Assembly: GCA_964538375.1 (NCBI GenBank)
Contig: CAZIFQ010000006.1
Location: 1 to 64,000, forward strand
Reading direction: 5' to 3'
Length of the DNA stretch: 64,000 nt
Origin: JAUUZQ01 sp964538375
GTDB lineage: Bacteria; Bacteroidota; Bacteroidia; Bacteroidales; GCA-2748055
In this document: positions 26,032 through 34,613 of the stretch, one piece after another
Numbering within the stretch: the first letter of the stretch is position 1
Layout: each line of letters opens with the position of its first letter
Notes under the pieces: model-generated
The model's database searches: none
What the model was told of the DNA's origin: nothing
The model's input: only the letters and a program-made list of their open reading frames with translations
Made by a program: the position numbers and the translations under genes

Positions 26032-26547
26032 TTATCCGTTAAATACTCTATCCATTGAAATACCTCTCTGCTGAGCAATAGCGTGAGCATCCCTGAGTTC
26101 GAGAAGTGCTACAAACGTTGCTTTTACAAGGTTGTGTGGATTCGATGATCCTTTTGACTTTGCAAGAACGTCTTTAACACCAACACTCTCAAGTACAGCG
26201 CGCATCGCACCACCTGCCTTCACACCTGTTCCACTAGATGCTGGCTTCAGAAATACTGTTGCTCCACCAAATTTGGATTCCTGGGTGTGAGGAATTGTAC
26301 CGTTTATAATTGGAACCTTGATCAGGTTCTTTTTGGCATCTTCAACCCCTTTAGCAATTGCTGTTGTTACTTCGTTGGCTTTACCCAAACCATAACCAAC
26401 AATTCCATCTTCATTTCCAACAATAACAATAGCGGAGAAACTGAATGTTCTACCCCCTTTAGTCACCTTGGTAACACGTTGAATACTAACCAGACGGTCT
26501 TTCAACTCAAGATCACTTGTTTTTACTTTCCTGATACTTGTTGACAT
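26032..26547 (-). CDS. rpsE: Ribosomal protein S5
   Basis: 171 aa, 30S accuracy-related protein. The double-stranded-RNA-binding-like N-terminal domain includes RVTKVTKGGRTFSFSAIVIVGN and GYGLGKANEV. The C-terminal domain includes GTGVKAGGAMRAVLESVGV. Normal length. Confidence 0.98.
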   Translation of the reverse strand: MSTSIRKVKTSDLELKDRLVSIQRVTKVTKGGRTFSFSAIVIVGNEDGIVGYGLGKANEVTTAIAKGVEDAKKNLIKVPIINGTIPHTQESKFGGATVFLKPASSGTGVKAGGAMRAVLESVGVKDVLAKSKGSSNPHNLVKATFVALLELRDAHAIAQQRGISMDRVFNG

Positions 26548-26555
26548 AGTATTTC

Positions 26556-26912
26556 TTAAAATTTAAGTCCGTTTTCCCTGGCAGCATCCGCTAAACTTTT
26601 AATTCTGCCATGGTATAAAAATCCATTCCTGTCAAATACAACAGTTTCTATTCCTTTATCTTTTGCTTTACCGGCTATTGATTTTCCAACCAATTTCGCC
26701 TGGTCGATCTTATTTACTTTCTGATCAGCAATATCTTTTTCCTTTGATGATGCTGCAAGAATTGTCTTTCCAGTCACGTCATCAACTATTTGGGCATATA
26801 TCTGTTTGTTGCTTCTATAAACAGACATCCTTGGAATTTCAGTAGTTCCGGATAATCTTCTTCTTATCCTTTGTTTGATCCGGACTCTTCTTTCGCGCTT
26901 TGTTAAAGCCAT
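26556..26912 (-). CDS. rplR: Ribosomal protein L18
   Basis: 118 aa, binds 5S rRNA with L5. Starts MALTKRERRVRIKQRIRRRL; the C-terminus FDRNGFLYHGRIKSLADAAR is typical. Confidence 0.98.
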   Translation of the reverse strand: MALTKRERRVRIKQRIRRRLSGTTEIPRMSVYRSNKQIYAQIVDDVTGKTILAASSKEKDIADQKVNKIDQAKLVGKSIAGKAKDKGIETVVFDRNGFLYHGRIKSLADAARENGLKF

Positions 26913-26951
26913 TTCAGTTCGATTTACGTATATTAACTATTTCTAATTTTC

Positions 26952-27506
26952 TTAAACAGCTGCAGATTTACCAGCTTTTCTTCTCAATTCTTCTCCAACA
27001 AACTTGATACCTTTTCCTTTATAGGGCTCCGGCGGACGAAATGAACGGATTTTCGCAGCTACTTCACCGATGAGTTGTTTATCACAACTGGTCAGGGTGA
27101 TGATAGGATTGCTACGACGCTCTGTAATTGTTTCTGCTTTTACTTCAGCAGGAAGTTGAATATGGATATCGTGTGAAAAACCGAGACTCAGCTCAAGGAT
27201 GCCATTTTTCATTTCAGCACGGTAACCTACGCCAACTAGTTCTTGTTTAATTGTATATCCTTTGGATACTCCAATAACCATATTATTTACGAGAGAACGA
27301 TACAGTCCGTGTATTGCTTTTGACCTGATTTCATCATCAGGGCGATCAAGCACGACTTCCTGGTTCTCAATTTTTATTTTAATAGCGCTATCAACCTGCT
27401 GAGATAATTCGCCTTTCGGTCCTTTTACACTAACGAGATTATTTTCATCAACATTAATGGTAACTCCTTCAGGTACTGCTATAGGTAATATTCCAATCCT
27501 TGACAT
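26952..27506 (-). CDS. rplF: Ribosomal protein L6
   Basis: 184 aa, two duplicated L6 domains near the sarcin-ricin loop. MSRIGILPIAVPEGVTI and the C-terminal PPEPYKGKGIKFVGEELRRK are conserved. Confidence 0.98.
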   Translation of the reverse strand: MSRIGILPIAVPEGVTINVDENNLVSVKGPKGELSQQVDSAIKIKIENQEVVLDRPDDEIRSKAIHGLYRSLVNNMVIGVSKGYTIKQELVGVGYRAEMKNGILELSLGFSHDIHIQLPAEVKAETITERRSNPIITLTSCDKQLIGEVAAKIRSFRPPEPYKGKGIKFVGEELRRKAGKSAAV

Positions 27507-27524
27507 GGTACTTTTTTCTCTTTA

Positions 27525-27920
27525 TTAATATACATGACATAATACCTCACCACCGATACTCAGCTTTCTTGCTTCCTTATCAGTCATAACTCCCTGTGAG
27601 GTTGATAATATAGCCACTCCAAGACCATTAAGGACGCGTGGAAGGCTGTCTTTATCTACATACTTACGTAATCCTGGCTTACTAATTCTCTCAAGAGATT
27701 TGATAGCCGAAAGTTTAGATTCAGGATGGTATTTCAGTGCAATTTTGATGTTGCCCTGTGGTCCTTCTTCTTCAAACTTATAGTTTAAAATATACCCTTT
27801 TTCAAACAGTATACGAGTCATATCTTTCTTAATGTTTGAAGCAGGAATCTCTACGATTTTATGCTTTGCCATAACGGCGTTTCTGACTCGGGTAAGATAA
27901 TCTGCAATAGGATCTGTCAT
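27525..27920 (-). CDS. rpsH: Ribosomal protein S8
   Basis: 131 aa, central-domain 16S rRNA binder. MTDPIADYLTRVRNAVMAKH at the start and LGVAILSTSQGVMTDKEARK near the end are diagnostic. In E. coli it represses the spc operon; that is not evident from sequence here. Confidence 0.98.
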   Translation of the reverse strand: MTDPIADYLTRVRNAVMAKHKIVEIPASNIKKDMTRILFEKGYILNYKFEEEGPQGNIKIALKYHPESKLSAIKSLERISKPGLRKYVDKDSLPRVLNGLGVAILSTSQGVMTDKEARKLSIGGEVLCHVY

Positions 27921-27956
27921 TTCTGTCTCTTTATAAAATTCTTCAAGTATTAACTA

Positions 27957-28226
27957 CTACCAACTGGCTTTTCTTACACCTGGAATAAGTCCTGATGAGG
28001 CCATTTCTCTAAAAGTAATTCTGCTGATCCCAAACTGGCGCATATACCCTTTTGGGCGGCCTGTAAGTTTACAGCGGTTGTGCATTCTGATAGGGTTTGA
28101 ATTCCTGGGCAGACGGCTCAATCCAACATAATCACCTTCAGCTTTTAGTTTCGCTCTTTTCTCAGCGTATTTTTCAACTAATTTTTGGCGCTTCACCTCG
28201 CGGGCTTTCATTGATTCTTTGGCCAT
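27957..28226 (-). CDS. rpsN: Ribosomal protein S14 (zinc-free type)
   Basis: 89 aa. The conserved core NPIRMHNRCKLTGRPKGYM is present, then FGISRITFREMASSGLIPG. The long form with a single cysteine and no CxxC pairs marks the zinc-independent C- class, in line with L36 and S4 in the same operon. 4 bp to rplE. Confidence 0.98.
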   Translation of the reverse strand: MAKESMKAREVKRQKLVEKYAEKRAKLKAEGDYVGLSRLPRNSNPIRMHNRCKLTGRPKGYMRQFGISRITFREMASSGLIPGVRKASW

Positions 28227-28230
28227 AGTT

Positions 28231-28785
28231 TTATTTTTTTACGTTTTTAAACGGTAAACCAAATTCTTTTAATAGTGCAAATGCTTCTTCATCTGTTGAA
28301 GCAGAAGTCACGAATGTCATTTCCAATCCTGAGATCTTATTGATCTTATCGATATCGATTTCAGGAAAGATAATTTGTTCAGTTACTCCCAAAGTATAAT
28401 TTCCTCTTCCATCGAGTTTAGACTCAATTCCGTGGAAATCACGTATTCTGGGAAGTGAAACATTGATCAAACGCTCCAGGAATTCATACATTCTCTCACG
28501 ACGCAGTGTTACTTTCACTCCAATAGGCATTCCTTTTCTCAGTTTGAAATTAGAAATGTCTTTGGTAGACATAGTTTGAACTGCTTTCTGTCCTGTGATA
28601 GTTGTCATCTCTTCCTGAGCAACATCGATCATTTTTTTGTCAGCGATAGCTTGACCAACACCTTGGTTGATTACTATTTTTTGAAGTTTAGGAACCTGCA
28701 TTACTGTTTTATAACCAAATTGTTTGGTTAAAGCAGGTATAATCTCCTCGCTATACTTTTTCCTTAAGGTAGGTGTGTATTTCAT
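28231..28785 (-). CDS. rplE: Ribosomal protein L5
   Basis: 184 aa, 5S rRNA-binding protein that contacts P-site tRNA. QVPKLQKIVINQGVG, KLRKGMPIGVKVTLR and LPRIRDFHGI are conserved. Its start codon overlaps the rplX stop by one base (TAATG), so the two are translationally coupled. Confidence 0.98.
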   Translation of the reverse strand: MKYTPTLRKKYSEEIIPALTKQFGYKTVMQVPKLQKIVINQGVGQAIADKKMIDVAQEEMTTITGQKAVQTMSTKDISNFKLRKGMPIGVKVTLRRERMYEFLERLINVSLPRIRDFHGIESKLDGRGNYTLGVTEQIIFPEIDIDKINKISGLEMTFVTSASTDEEAFALLKEFGLPFKNVKK

Positions 28786-29108
28786 TACTTAATCTCCTCA
28801 CCTGATTTTTTAGAGTATCTCACTAATTTATTTTTATCGTTCAGCTTTCTGCCGATACGTGTTGGGTCTCCTGATGAAGGATCTACCGGGTTCAGATTTG
28901 AAATATGAACCGGAGCTTCTTTCTTAATAATTCCTCCTTGTGGATTGTCGGCACTAGGTTTGGCATGTTTTGATACCATGTTAACACCTTCAACGATGGC
29001 ACGTGACTTCTTCCTGTCAATTTCCAGAACTCTTCCCTGTTGTCCTTTGTACTCCCCGGAGTTGACTTTTACGATGTCACCTTTTTTGATATGTAACTTT
29101 TTTTGCAT
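28785..29108 (-). CDS. rplX: Ribosomal protein L24
   Basis: 107 aa, assembly initiator of the 50S subunit. The KOW motif is near the start (IKKGDIVKVNSGEYKGQQG), followed by VEGVNMVSKHAKPS and NPQGGIIKKEAPVHISN. One-base overlap with rplE. Confidence 0.98.
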   Translation of the reverse strand: MQKKLHIKKGDIVKVNSGEYKGQQGRVLEIDRKKSRAIVEGVNMVSKHAKPSADNPQGGIIKKEAPVHISNLNPVDPSSGDPTRIGRKLNDKNKLVRYSKKSGEEIK

Positions 29109-29126
29109 TTCGTTTTTCCTTTTATA

Positions 29127-29492
29127 TTACAACACCTCAGGTGCCAGCGAAACAATTTTCATATATTGATCACGCAGTTCCCTGGCTACAGGGCCGAAAA
29201 TACGAGTCCCCCGCATTTCATCTACATTGTTCAGCAGCACAACTGCATTGTCATCAAACCTGATATAAGATCCATCAGTACGTCTGACTTCTTTCCTGGT
29301 TCTTACAATAACAGCTTTACTTACGGTTCCTTTTTTAACTTCACCTGAAGGCATGGCACTCTTTACTGTGACAACAATTTTATCGCCGATACTTGCGTAT
29401 CTTCTTTTTGTACCACCTAGTACCCGGATGCAGAGAACCTCCTTTGCACCACTGTTATCTGCTACAGATAATCTACTTTCTTGTTGTATCAT
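29127..29492 (-). CDS. rplN: Ribosomal protein L14
   Basis: 121 aa, intersubunit bridge protein. MIQQESRLSVADNSGAKEVL and the central VIVRTRKEVRRTDGSYIRF are diagnostic. 2 bp gap to rpsQ. Confidence 0.98.
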   Translation of the reverse strand: MIQQESRLSVADNSGAKEVLCIRVLGGTKRRYASIGDKIVVTVKSAMPSGEVKKGTVSKAVIVRTRKEVRRTDGSYIRFDDNAVVLLNNVDEMRGTRIFGPVARELRDQYMKIVSLAPEVL

Positions 29493-29494
29493 GG

Positions 29495-29755
29495 CTACTT
29501 AGCTCTTTCAATAATTTCTACTAATCTCCATCTTTTGTTCTTGCTCATCGGACGAGTTTCACTGATCTTTACTGTATCGCCTTGATTAGCAGTGTTCTCT
29601 TCATCATGAGCCATGAACTTGGAGCTTTTGTTTACGAATTTACCGTAAATGGGATGCTTTACTTTCCTTTTTACGATAACTAATATGGACTTATCCATGC
29701 GGTTACTTGTTACCACACCAATACGTTCCCTTCTTGTTTTCCTTGTAGTTTCCAT
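29495..29755 (-). CDS. rpsQ: Ribosomal protein S17
   Basis: 86 aa from the ATG giving METTRKTRRERIGVV; an earlier in-frame ATG would add MNN and overlap rpmC by 8 bp. OB-fold 16S binder with SNRMDKSILVIVKRKVKHP and ETRPMSKNKRWRLVEII. Confidence 0.96.
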   Translation of the reverse strand: METTRKTRRERIGVVTSNRMDKSILVIVKRKVKHPIYGKFVNKSSKFMAHDEENTANQGDTVKISETRPMSKNKRWRLVEIIERAK

Positions 29756-29756
29756 G

Positions 29757-29966
29757 TTATTCATTACTTTCTGTCTGCTGCCCTTTCCTGGCTTTCAATT
29801 CAGTTTTCAGTCGCGCTACAGTTTTGCGTGTTTCGCTTATCTTAATAGGATTATCAAGCGGAGATACGGCATGATTCATCTTCATTCGAACGAACATATT
29901 CTGCTCAGTGTCGATCCTCTCAATGATCTCGGCTGTTGATAATTCCTTAATTTCGGAGCTTTTCAT
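29757..29966 (-). CDS. rpmC: Ribosomal protein L29
   Basis: 69 aa, helical protein near the exit tunnel and the SRP/trigger-factor docking site. MKSSEIKELSTAEIIERI at the start and the KISETRKTVARLKTEL helix are typical. Confidence 0.97.
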   Translation of the reverse strand: MKSSEIKELSTAEIIERIDTEQNMFVRMKMNHAVSPLDNPIKISETRKTVARLKTELKARKGQQTESNE

Positions 29967-29983
29967 CCTGACTATATTATATA

Positions 29984-30406
29984 TTATTTATGATCAAAAT
30001 CTCTACGTACAATAAACTTGGTTTTCACAGGAAATTTCTGTCCACCAATGCGCAATGCTTCTTTAGCTACATCAAAAGGAACACCTTCAATTTCAAAGAT
30101 TATTCTTCCCGGAGTAATAGGATATACAAATCCTTCAGGAGATCCTTTACCTTTACCCATACGTACTTCAGCAGGTTTTTTGGTAATTGGCTTATCGGGG
30201 AATATCCTGATCCACAGTTGCCCCTCCCTTTTCATATGACGGGTAACAGACTGACGTGCAGCTTCTATCTGACGGCCTGTAATCCATGCTTCTTCAAGTG
30301 CTTTGATACCAAAGGATCCGAATGCAAGTGTATTACCTTTCTGGGCATTGCCTTTCATGCGACCCTTCTGCATTCTCCTGTATTTGGTTTTCTTAGGTTG
30401 TAACAT
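29984..30406 (-). CDS. rplP: Ribosomal protein L16
   Basis: 140 aa, needed for the A-site region of the 50S. MLQPKKTKYRRMQKGRMKGN, RQIEAARQSVTRHMKREG and RMGKGKGSPEGFVYPI are conserved. Confidence 0.98.
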   Translation of the reverse strand: MLQPKKTKYRRMQKGRMKGNAQKGNTLAFGSFGIKALEEAWITGRQIEAARQSVTRHMKREGQLWIRIFPDKPITKKPAEVRMGKGKGSPEGFVYPITPGRIIFEIEGVPFDVAKEALRIGGQKFPVKTKFIVRRDFDHK

Positions 30407-30433
30407 TACGTTATGAATTTCTTAGTTGTCTGA

Positions 30434-31159
30434 TTATTTTCTTTTCTTTCTGAATCCACCCTGGTGTCCACCACCATGTCCACCTGATTTTGGCTTAACA
30501 TTCTTTGCACCAATATTTGGAGACAGGTCTCTTTTTCCAAAAATCTCACCGCTGCAGATCCATACTTTAATTCCGATAACTCCCACTTTCGTGTTTGCTT
30601 CTGCCAATGCATAGTCAATATCAGCACGCAGGGTGTGCAATGGAATTCTACCATCTTTATATGTTTCGGTACGTGCCATTTCAGCACCACCTAAACGGCC
30701 ACTTACCAATACCTTGATACCTTCTGATCCCATACGCATTGTTGATGCGATTGACATTTTGATAGCGCGACGGTAAGAAACTTTACCTTCGAGCTGCCGG
30801 GCAATATTGTTAGCAACAATAGTAGCATCAAGTTCCGGGCGTTTTACTTCGAAGATATTGATCTGTACCTCTTTTTGGGTAATCTTTTTCAATTCCTCTT
30901 TCAGTTTATCAACTTCCTGTCCACCTTTACCGATAATGATTCCGGGACGTGCTGTAAGCACAGTAACGGTGATAAGCTTAAGTGTTCTTTCGATGATAAT
31001 TTTCGAAATACTGGCTTTTGCAAGACGGGCATTCAGGTATTCCCTGATCTTGTGATCTTCAACTAGTTTTGCCGAGTAATCTTTTCCTCCGTACCAGTTT
31101 GAATCCCAACCTTTGATGATTCCTAAACGGTTACTTATTGGATTTACTTTTTGTCCCAT
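30434..31159 (-). CDS. rpsC: Ribosomal protein S3
   Basis: 241 aa. A KH domain (RPGIIIGKGGQEVDKLKEEL) and the C-terminal S3 domain (IKVLVSGRLGGAEMARTE) are present, with a Gly/His/Lys-rich tail (GGHGGGHQGGFRKKRK). It lines the mRNA entry channel and contributes to mRNA helicase activity. 5 bp to rplV upstream. Confidence 0.98.
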   Translation of the reverse strand: MGQKVNPISNRLGIIKGWDSNWYGGKDYSAKLVEDHKIREYLNARLAKASISKIIIERTLKLITVTVLTARPGIIIGKGGQEVDKLKEELKKITQKEVQINIFEVKRPELDATIVANNIARQLEGKVSYRRAIKMSIASTMRMGSEGIKVLVSGRLGGAEMARTETYKDGRIPLHTLRADIDYALAEANTKVGVIGIKVWICSGEIFGKRDLSPNIGAKNVKPKSGGHGGGHQGGFRKKRK

Positions 31160-31164
31160 TTATT

Positions 31165-31590
31165 TTATTTTTCTTGAGATTCAACTTCTTTTGCAACAAC
31201 CTGGCTATCGAGCACGATTGTAACATGATTTGAACGCTTCTTAATTCTGTGAGCGCGACCTTGTGGAGCGGGTTGTATTCTCTTCAGTGTTCTTGACTGA
31301 TCTACAAATGTCTCTTTAACTAAAAGATGACTCTCCTCAATTCTTGTTCCTTCATTCTTAGCTTGCCAGTTAGCGATAGCTGATAATAAGAGTTTTTCAA
31401 CCTTACGTGAAGCTTCTTTAGGGCTATATCTCAACATATCGAGTGCCTTATTAACTTCTACACCTTTGATCATGTCAGTGACAAGTCTCATTTTTCTTGG
31501 TGAAGTAGGGCAGTTTCTTAAAGTTGCGTAATATTTATTTCGCTTCTCCTCCTTTAACTGATTTGCTCTGTTTCTTTTTCTAGTACCCAT
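31165..31590 (-). CDS. rplV: Ribosomal protein L22
   Basis: 141 aa. TSPRKMRLVTDMIKG and the conserved C-terminal RIQPAPQGRAHRIKKRSNHV loop, which reaches into the exit tunnel and is the macrolide-related hairpin. It carries a basic N-terminal extension of about 20 residues relative to E. coli. Confidence 0.97.
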   Translation of the reverse strand: MGTRKRNRANQLKEEKRNKYYATLRNCPTSPRKMRLVTDMIKGVEVNKALDMLRYSPKEASRKVEKLLLSAIANWQAKNEGTRIEESHLLVKETFVDQSRTLKRIQPAPQGRAHRIKKRSNHVTIVLDSQVVAKEVESQEK

Positions 31591-31612
31591 TATTCAAAGG
31601 TATTTTTATTGT

Positions 31613-31879
31613 TTATCTCTGTTTTCCACCATGACCCCTAAAAACGCGGGTTGGTGCAAATTCACCTAATTTATGACCAACCATATTCTCTGTTACATAC
31701 ACGGGAATAAATTTATTTCCATTATGTACAGCTATGGTGTGTCCAACAAAATCCGGAGAGATCACAGATCTTCTGGACCAGGTTTTCAACACTGATTTCT
31801 TACCTGAATCATTCATTTCAAGAATTCTCTTCTCCAGCTTGTAATCGATAAATGGACCTTTTTTCAGTGAACGGCTCAT
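31613..31879 (-). CDS. rpsS: Ribosomal protein S19
   Basis: 88 aa, 30S head protein. MSRSLKKGPFIDYKLEKRI, TWSRRSVISPDFVGHTIAVH and HKLGEFAPTRVFRGHGG are diagnostic. Confidence 0.98.
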   Translation of the reverse strand: MSRSLKKGPFIDYKLEKRILEMNDSGKKSVLKTWSRRSVISPDFVGHTIAVHNGNKFIPVYVTENMVGHKLGEFAPTRVFRGHGGKQR

Positions 31880-31885
31880 GTGTTA

Positions 31886-32716
<831 letters not shown>

Positions 32717-32721
32717 ATCTT

Positions 32722-33012
32722 CTAAATATTGCTATAAAAATCAATTGCTTCGCCTTCTGCGATGGTAACTATGGCTTTCTTAAATGCATTCGTTCTTCCA
32801 CTCTGAATTCCTGAGCGGGTGGATCTCGTTTTGGATTTCCCTGCATACCTCATTGTATTTACTGAAATTACAGTTACTTCATACAACTCTTCAACGGCCT
32901 GCTTAATCTCCACTTTATTTGCATTCTTTTCAACAACAAAACCATATCTGTTGAGCTTCTCGCCCTGGATTGTCATTTTCTCTGTTACTATAGGCTTAAT
33001 TAAAATATCCAT
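32722..33012 (-). CDS. rplW: Ribosomal protein L23
   Basis: 96 aa, exit-site protein docking SRP and trigger factor. MDILIKPIVTEKMTIQGEKL and YGFVVEKNANKVEIKQAVEELY are typical. 5 bp before rplB. Confidence 0.97.
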   Translation of the reverse strand: MDILIKPIVTEKMTIQGEKLNRYGFVVEKNANKVEIKQAVEELYEVTVISVNTMRYAGKSKTRSTRSGIQSGRTNAFKKAIVTIAEGEAIDFYSNI

Positions 33013-33034
33013 GAGTTTATTCTATACAATTTTG

Positions 33035-33658
33035 TTATGCTTTCTTTTGCAAAACATCAAGTGAACTCTCAACAAACAGCAGAGCTGTTGCGTTCATGAT
33101 GTCGTATGTATTTAATTCTGAGATTGTTACAACCTTAGAGTTTTGCAAATTTCGCGACGACAAATATACATTTTTATTTCGTTCATTTAAAACGATAACT
33201 GATTTTTTATCGTCGATTTTCAGGTTTTTCTGAATATTCGCAAAGTCCTGTGTTTTTGGCTGTTCAAAAGAAAAGTCCTCCACTATCATCAACTGCTTAT
33301 TTTTTGCCTTGTAGGTAAGCGCAGATTTACGAGCCAGATCTTTAACTTTTTTATTGAGTTTATTGCGATATTCACTTGGTCTTGGTCCGAATACTCGTCC
33401 ACCGCCTCTGAAGATAGGATTCTTGATAGATCCAGCACGTGCGGTACCTGTACCTTTTTGTCTTTTGATCTTTTTGGTACTACCCTTTATCTCTGCGCGC
33501 TCTTTGGCTTTGTGAGTACCCTGACGGTTATTTGCCATGAAGTGTTTTACTTCAAGATAAATAGCATGGTCGTTGGGCTCGATACCGAAGATATCTTTAC
33601 TCAGCTTGACCTTTTTTCCGGTACCTTTACCGTCTATATTTAATACTTCTAATTCCAT
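33035..33658 (-). CDS. rplD: Ribosomal protein L4
   Basis: 207 aa. The extended loop KKIKRQKGTGTARAGSIKNP projects into the exit tunnel. In E. coli L4 autoregulates the S10 operon; no such hairpin was identified here. Start codon overlaps the rplC stop by one base. Confidence 0.97.
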   Translation of the reverse strand: MELEVLNIDGKGTGKKVKLSKDIFGIEPNDHAIYLEVKHFMANNRQGTHKAKERAEIKGSTKKIKRQKGTGTARAGSIKNPIFRGGGRVFGPRPSEYRNKLNKKVKDLARKSALTYKAKNKQLMIVEDFSFEQPKTQDFANIQKNLKIDDKKSVIVLNERNKNVYLSSRNLQNSKVVTISELNTYDIMNATALLFVESSLDVLQKKA

Positions 33659-34275
33659 TACTTCTCAATTATTAAGTATGAACCATTTGATCCGGGAACT
33701 GAACCTTTTACAATAAGAAGATTATTCTCAGGTATAATTTTCATTACACGAAGGTTGAGAATCTTCACCTTGCCACCACCGGTACGACCACCCATACGCA
33801 TTCCTTTAAAAACGCGTGACGGATAAGAAGAAGCACCAAGTGAACCCGGAGCTCTCATCCTGTTATGCTGTCCGTGTGTTGCATCGTTTACACCTTTAAA
33901 GTTGTAACGTTTAACAACACCCTGGAAACCTTTTCCTTTTGAAATACCGGAAACATCAAGCCAAGTGTCATCGTGAAAATAATCCACGGTAATCACGTCA
34001 CCTGATTTCCAATCTTTTACAAATCCTTTCAGTTCAATGACCTTTCTCTTTGGAACAGTATTTGCTTTTGCAAAGTGACCGCTCATTGGCTTGGGAGTAT
34101 TTTTCTCTTTCTTATCATCAAAAGCCAGCTGAATAGCTGCATAACCGTCGTTATCAACAGTTTTGATTTGAGTCACCACACAAGGCCCAGCCTGAATTAC
34201 GGTACATGGGATATTTTTTCCTTCCGCATCGTAAATTGAGGTCATTCCGACTTTTTTACCAATTAATCCTGGCAT
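33658..34275 (-). CDS. rplC: Ribosomal protein L3
   Basis: 205 aa. Begins MPGLIGKKVGMTSIYDAEGK; the central GVVKRYNFKGVNDATHGQHN loop approaches the peptidyl transferase centre, and its Gln is the usual N5-methylation site in other species. Confidence 0.98.
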   Translation of the reverse strand: MPGLIGKKVGMTSIYDAEGKNIPCTVIQAGPCVVTQIKTVDNDGYAAIQLAFDDKKEKNTPKPMSGHFAKANTVPKRKVIELKGFVKDWKSGDVITVDYFHDDTWLDVSGISKGKGFQGVVKRYNFKGVNDATHGQHNRMRAPGSLGASSYPSRVFKGMRMGGRTGGGKVKILNLRVMKIIPENNLLIVKGSVPGSNGSYLIIEK

Positions 34276-34294
34276 CTTATTATAATTTTCCTTG

Positions 34295-34600
34295 TTAAAC
34301 TTTAATTTCTACTTCAACACCACTGGGTAGCTCTAACTTCATTAAGGCATCAATGGTCTTTGGTGTAGAACTATAAATATCCAGCAGTCGTTTGAAAGAG
34401 CTAAGCTGAAACTGTTCCCTTGATTTTTTGTTTACGAAAGGGGAACGCAAAACAGTGTAAACCCTCTTATGTGTTGGAAGGGGCACTGGTCCACTTACCA
34501 CAGCACCTGTTGACTTAACCGTTTTCACGATTTTCTCAGCAGATTTATCTACGAGGTTGTGGTCGTAAGACTTTAATTTAATTCTAATCTTTTGGCTCAT
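34295..34600 (-). CDS. rpsJ: Ribosomal protein S10
   Basis: 101 aa, also known as NusE in antitermination. IRIKLKSYDHNLVDKSAEKI and GPVPLPTHKRVYTVLRSP are diagnostic. It directly follows fusA (13 bp); tuf, usually between them in many bacteria, is absent. Confidence 0.98.
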   Translation of the reverse strand: MSQKIRIKLKSYDHNLVDKSAEKIVKTVKSTGAVVSGPVPLPTHKRVYTVLRSPFVNKKSREQFQLSSFKRLLDIYSSTPKTIDALMKLELPSGVEVEIKV

Positions 34601-34613
34601 TATTATCTTGTTA

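Noticed and set aside
30406..30690. Minus-strand frame of 94 codons overlapping rpsC
   Set aside because: It lies entirely in the wrong frame over rpsC, and its composition is that of a shadow frame.
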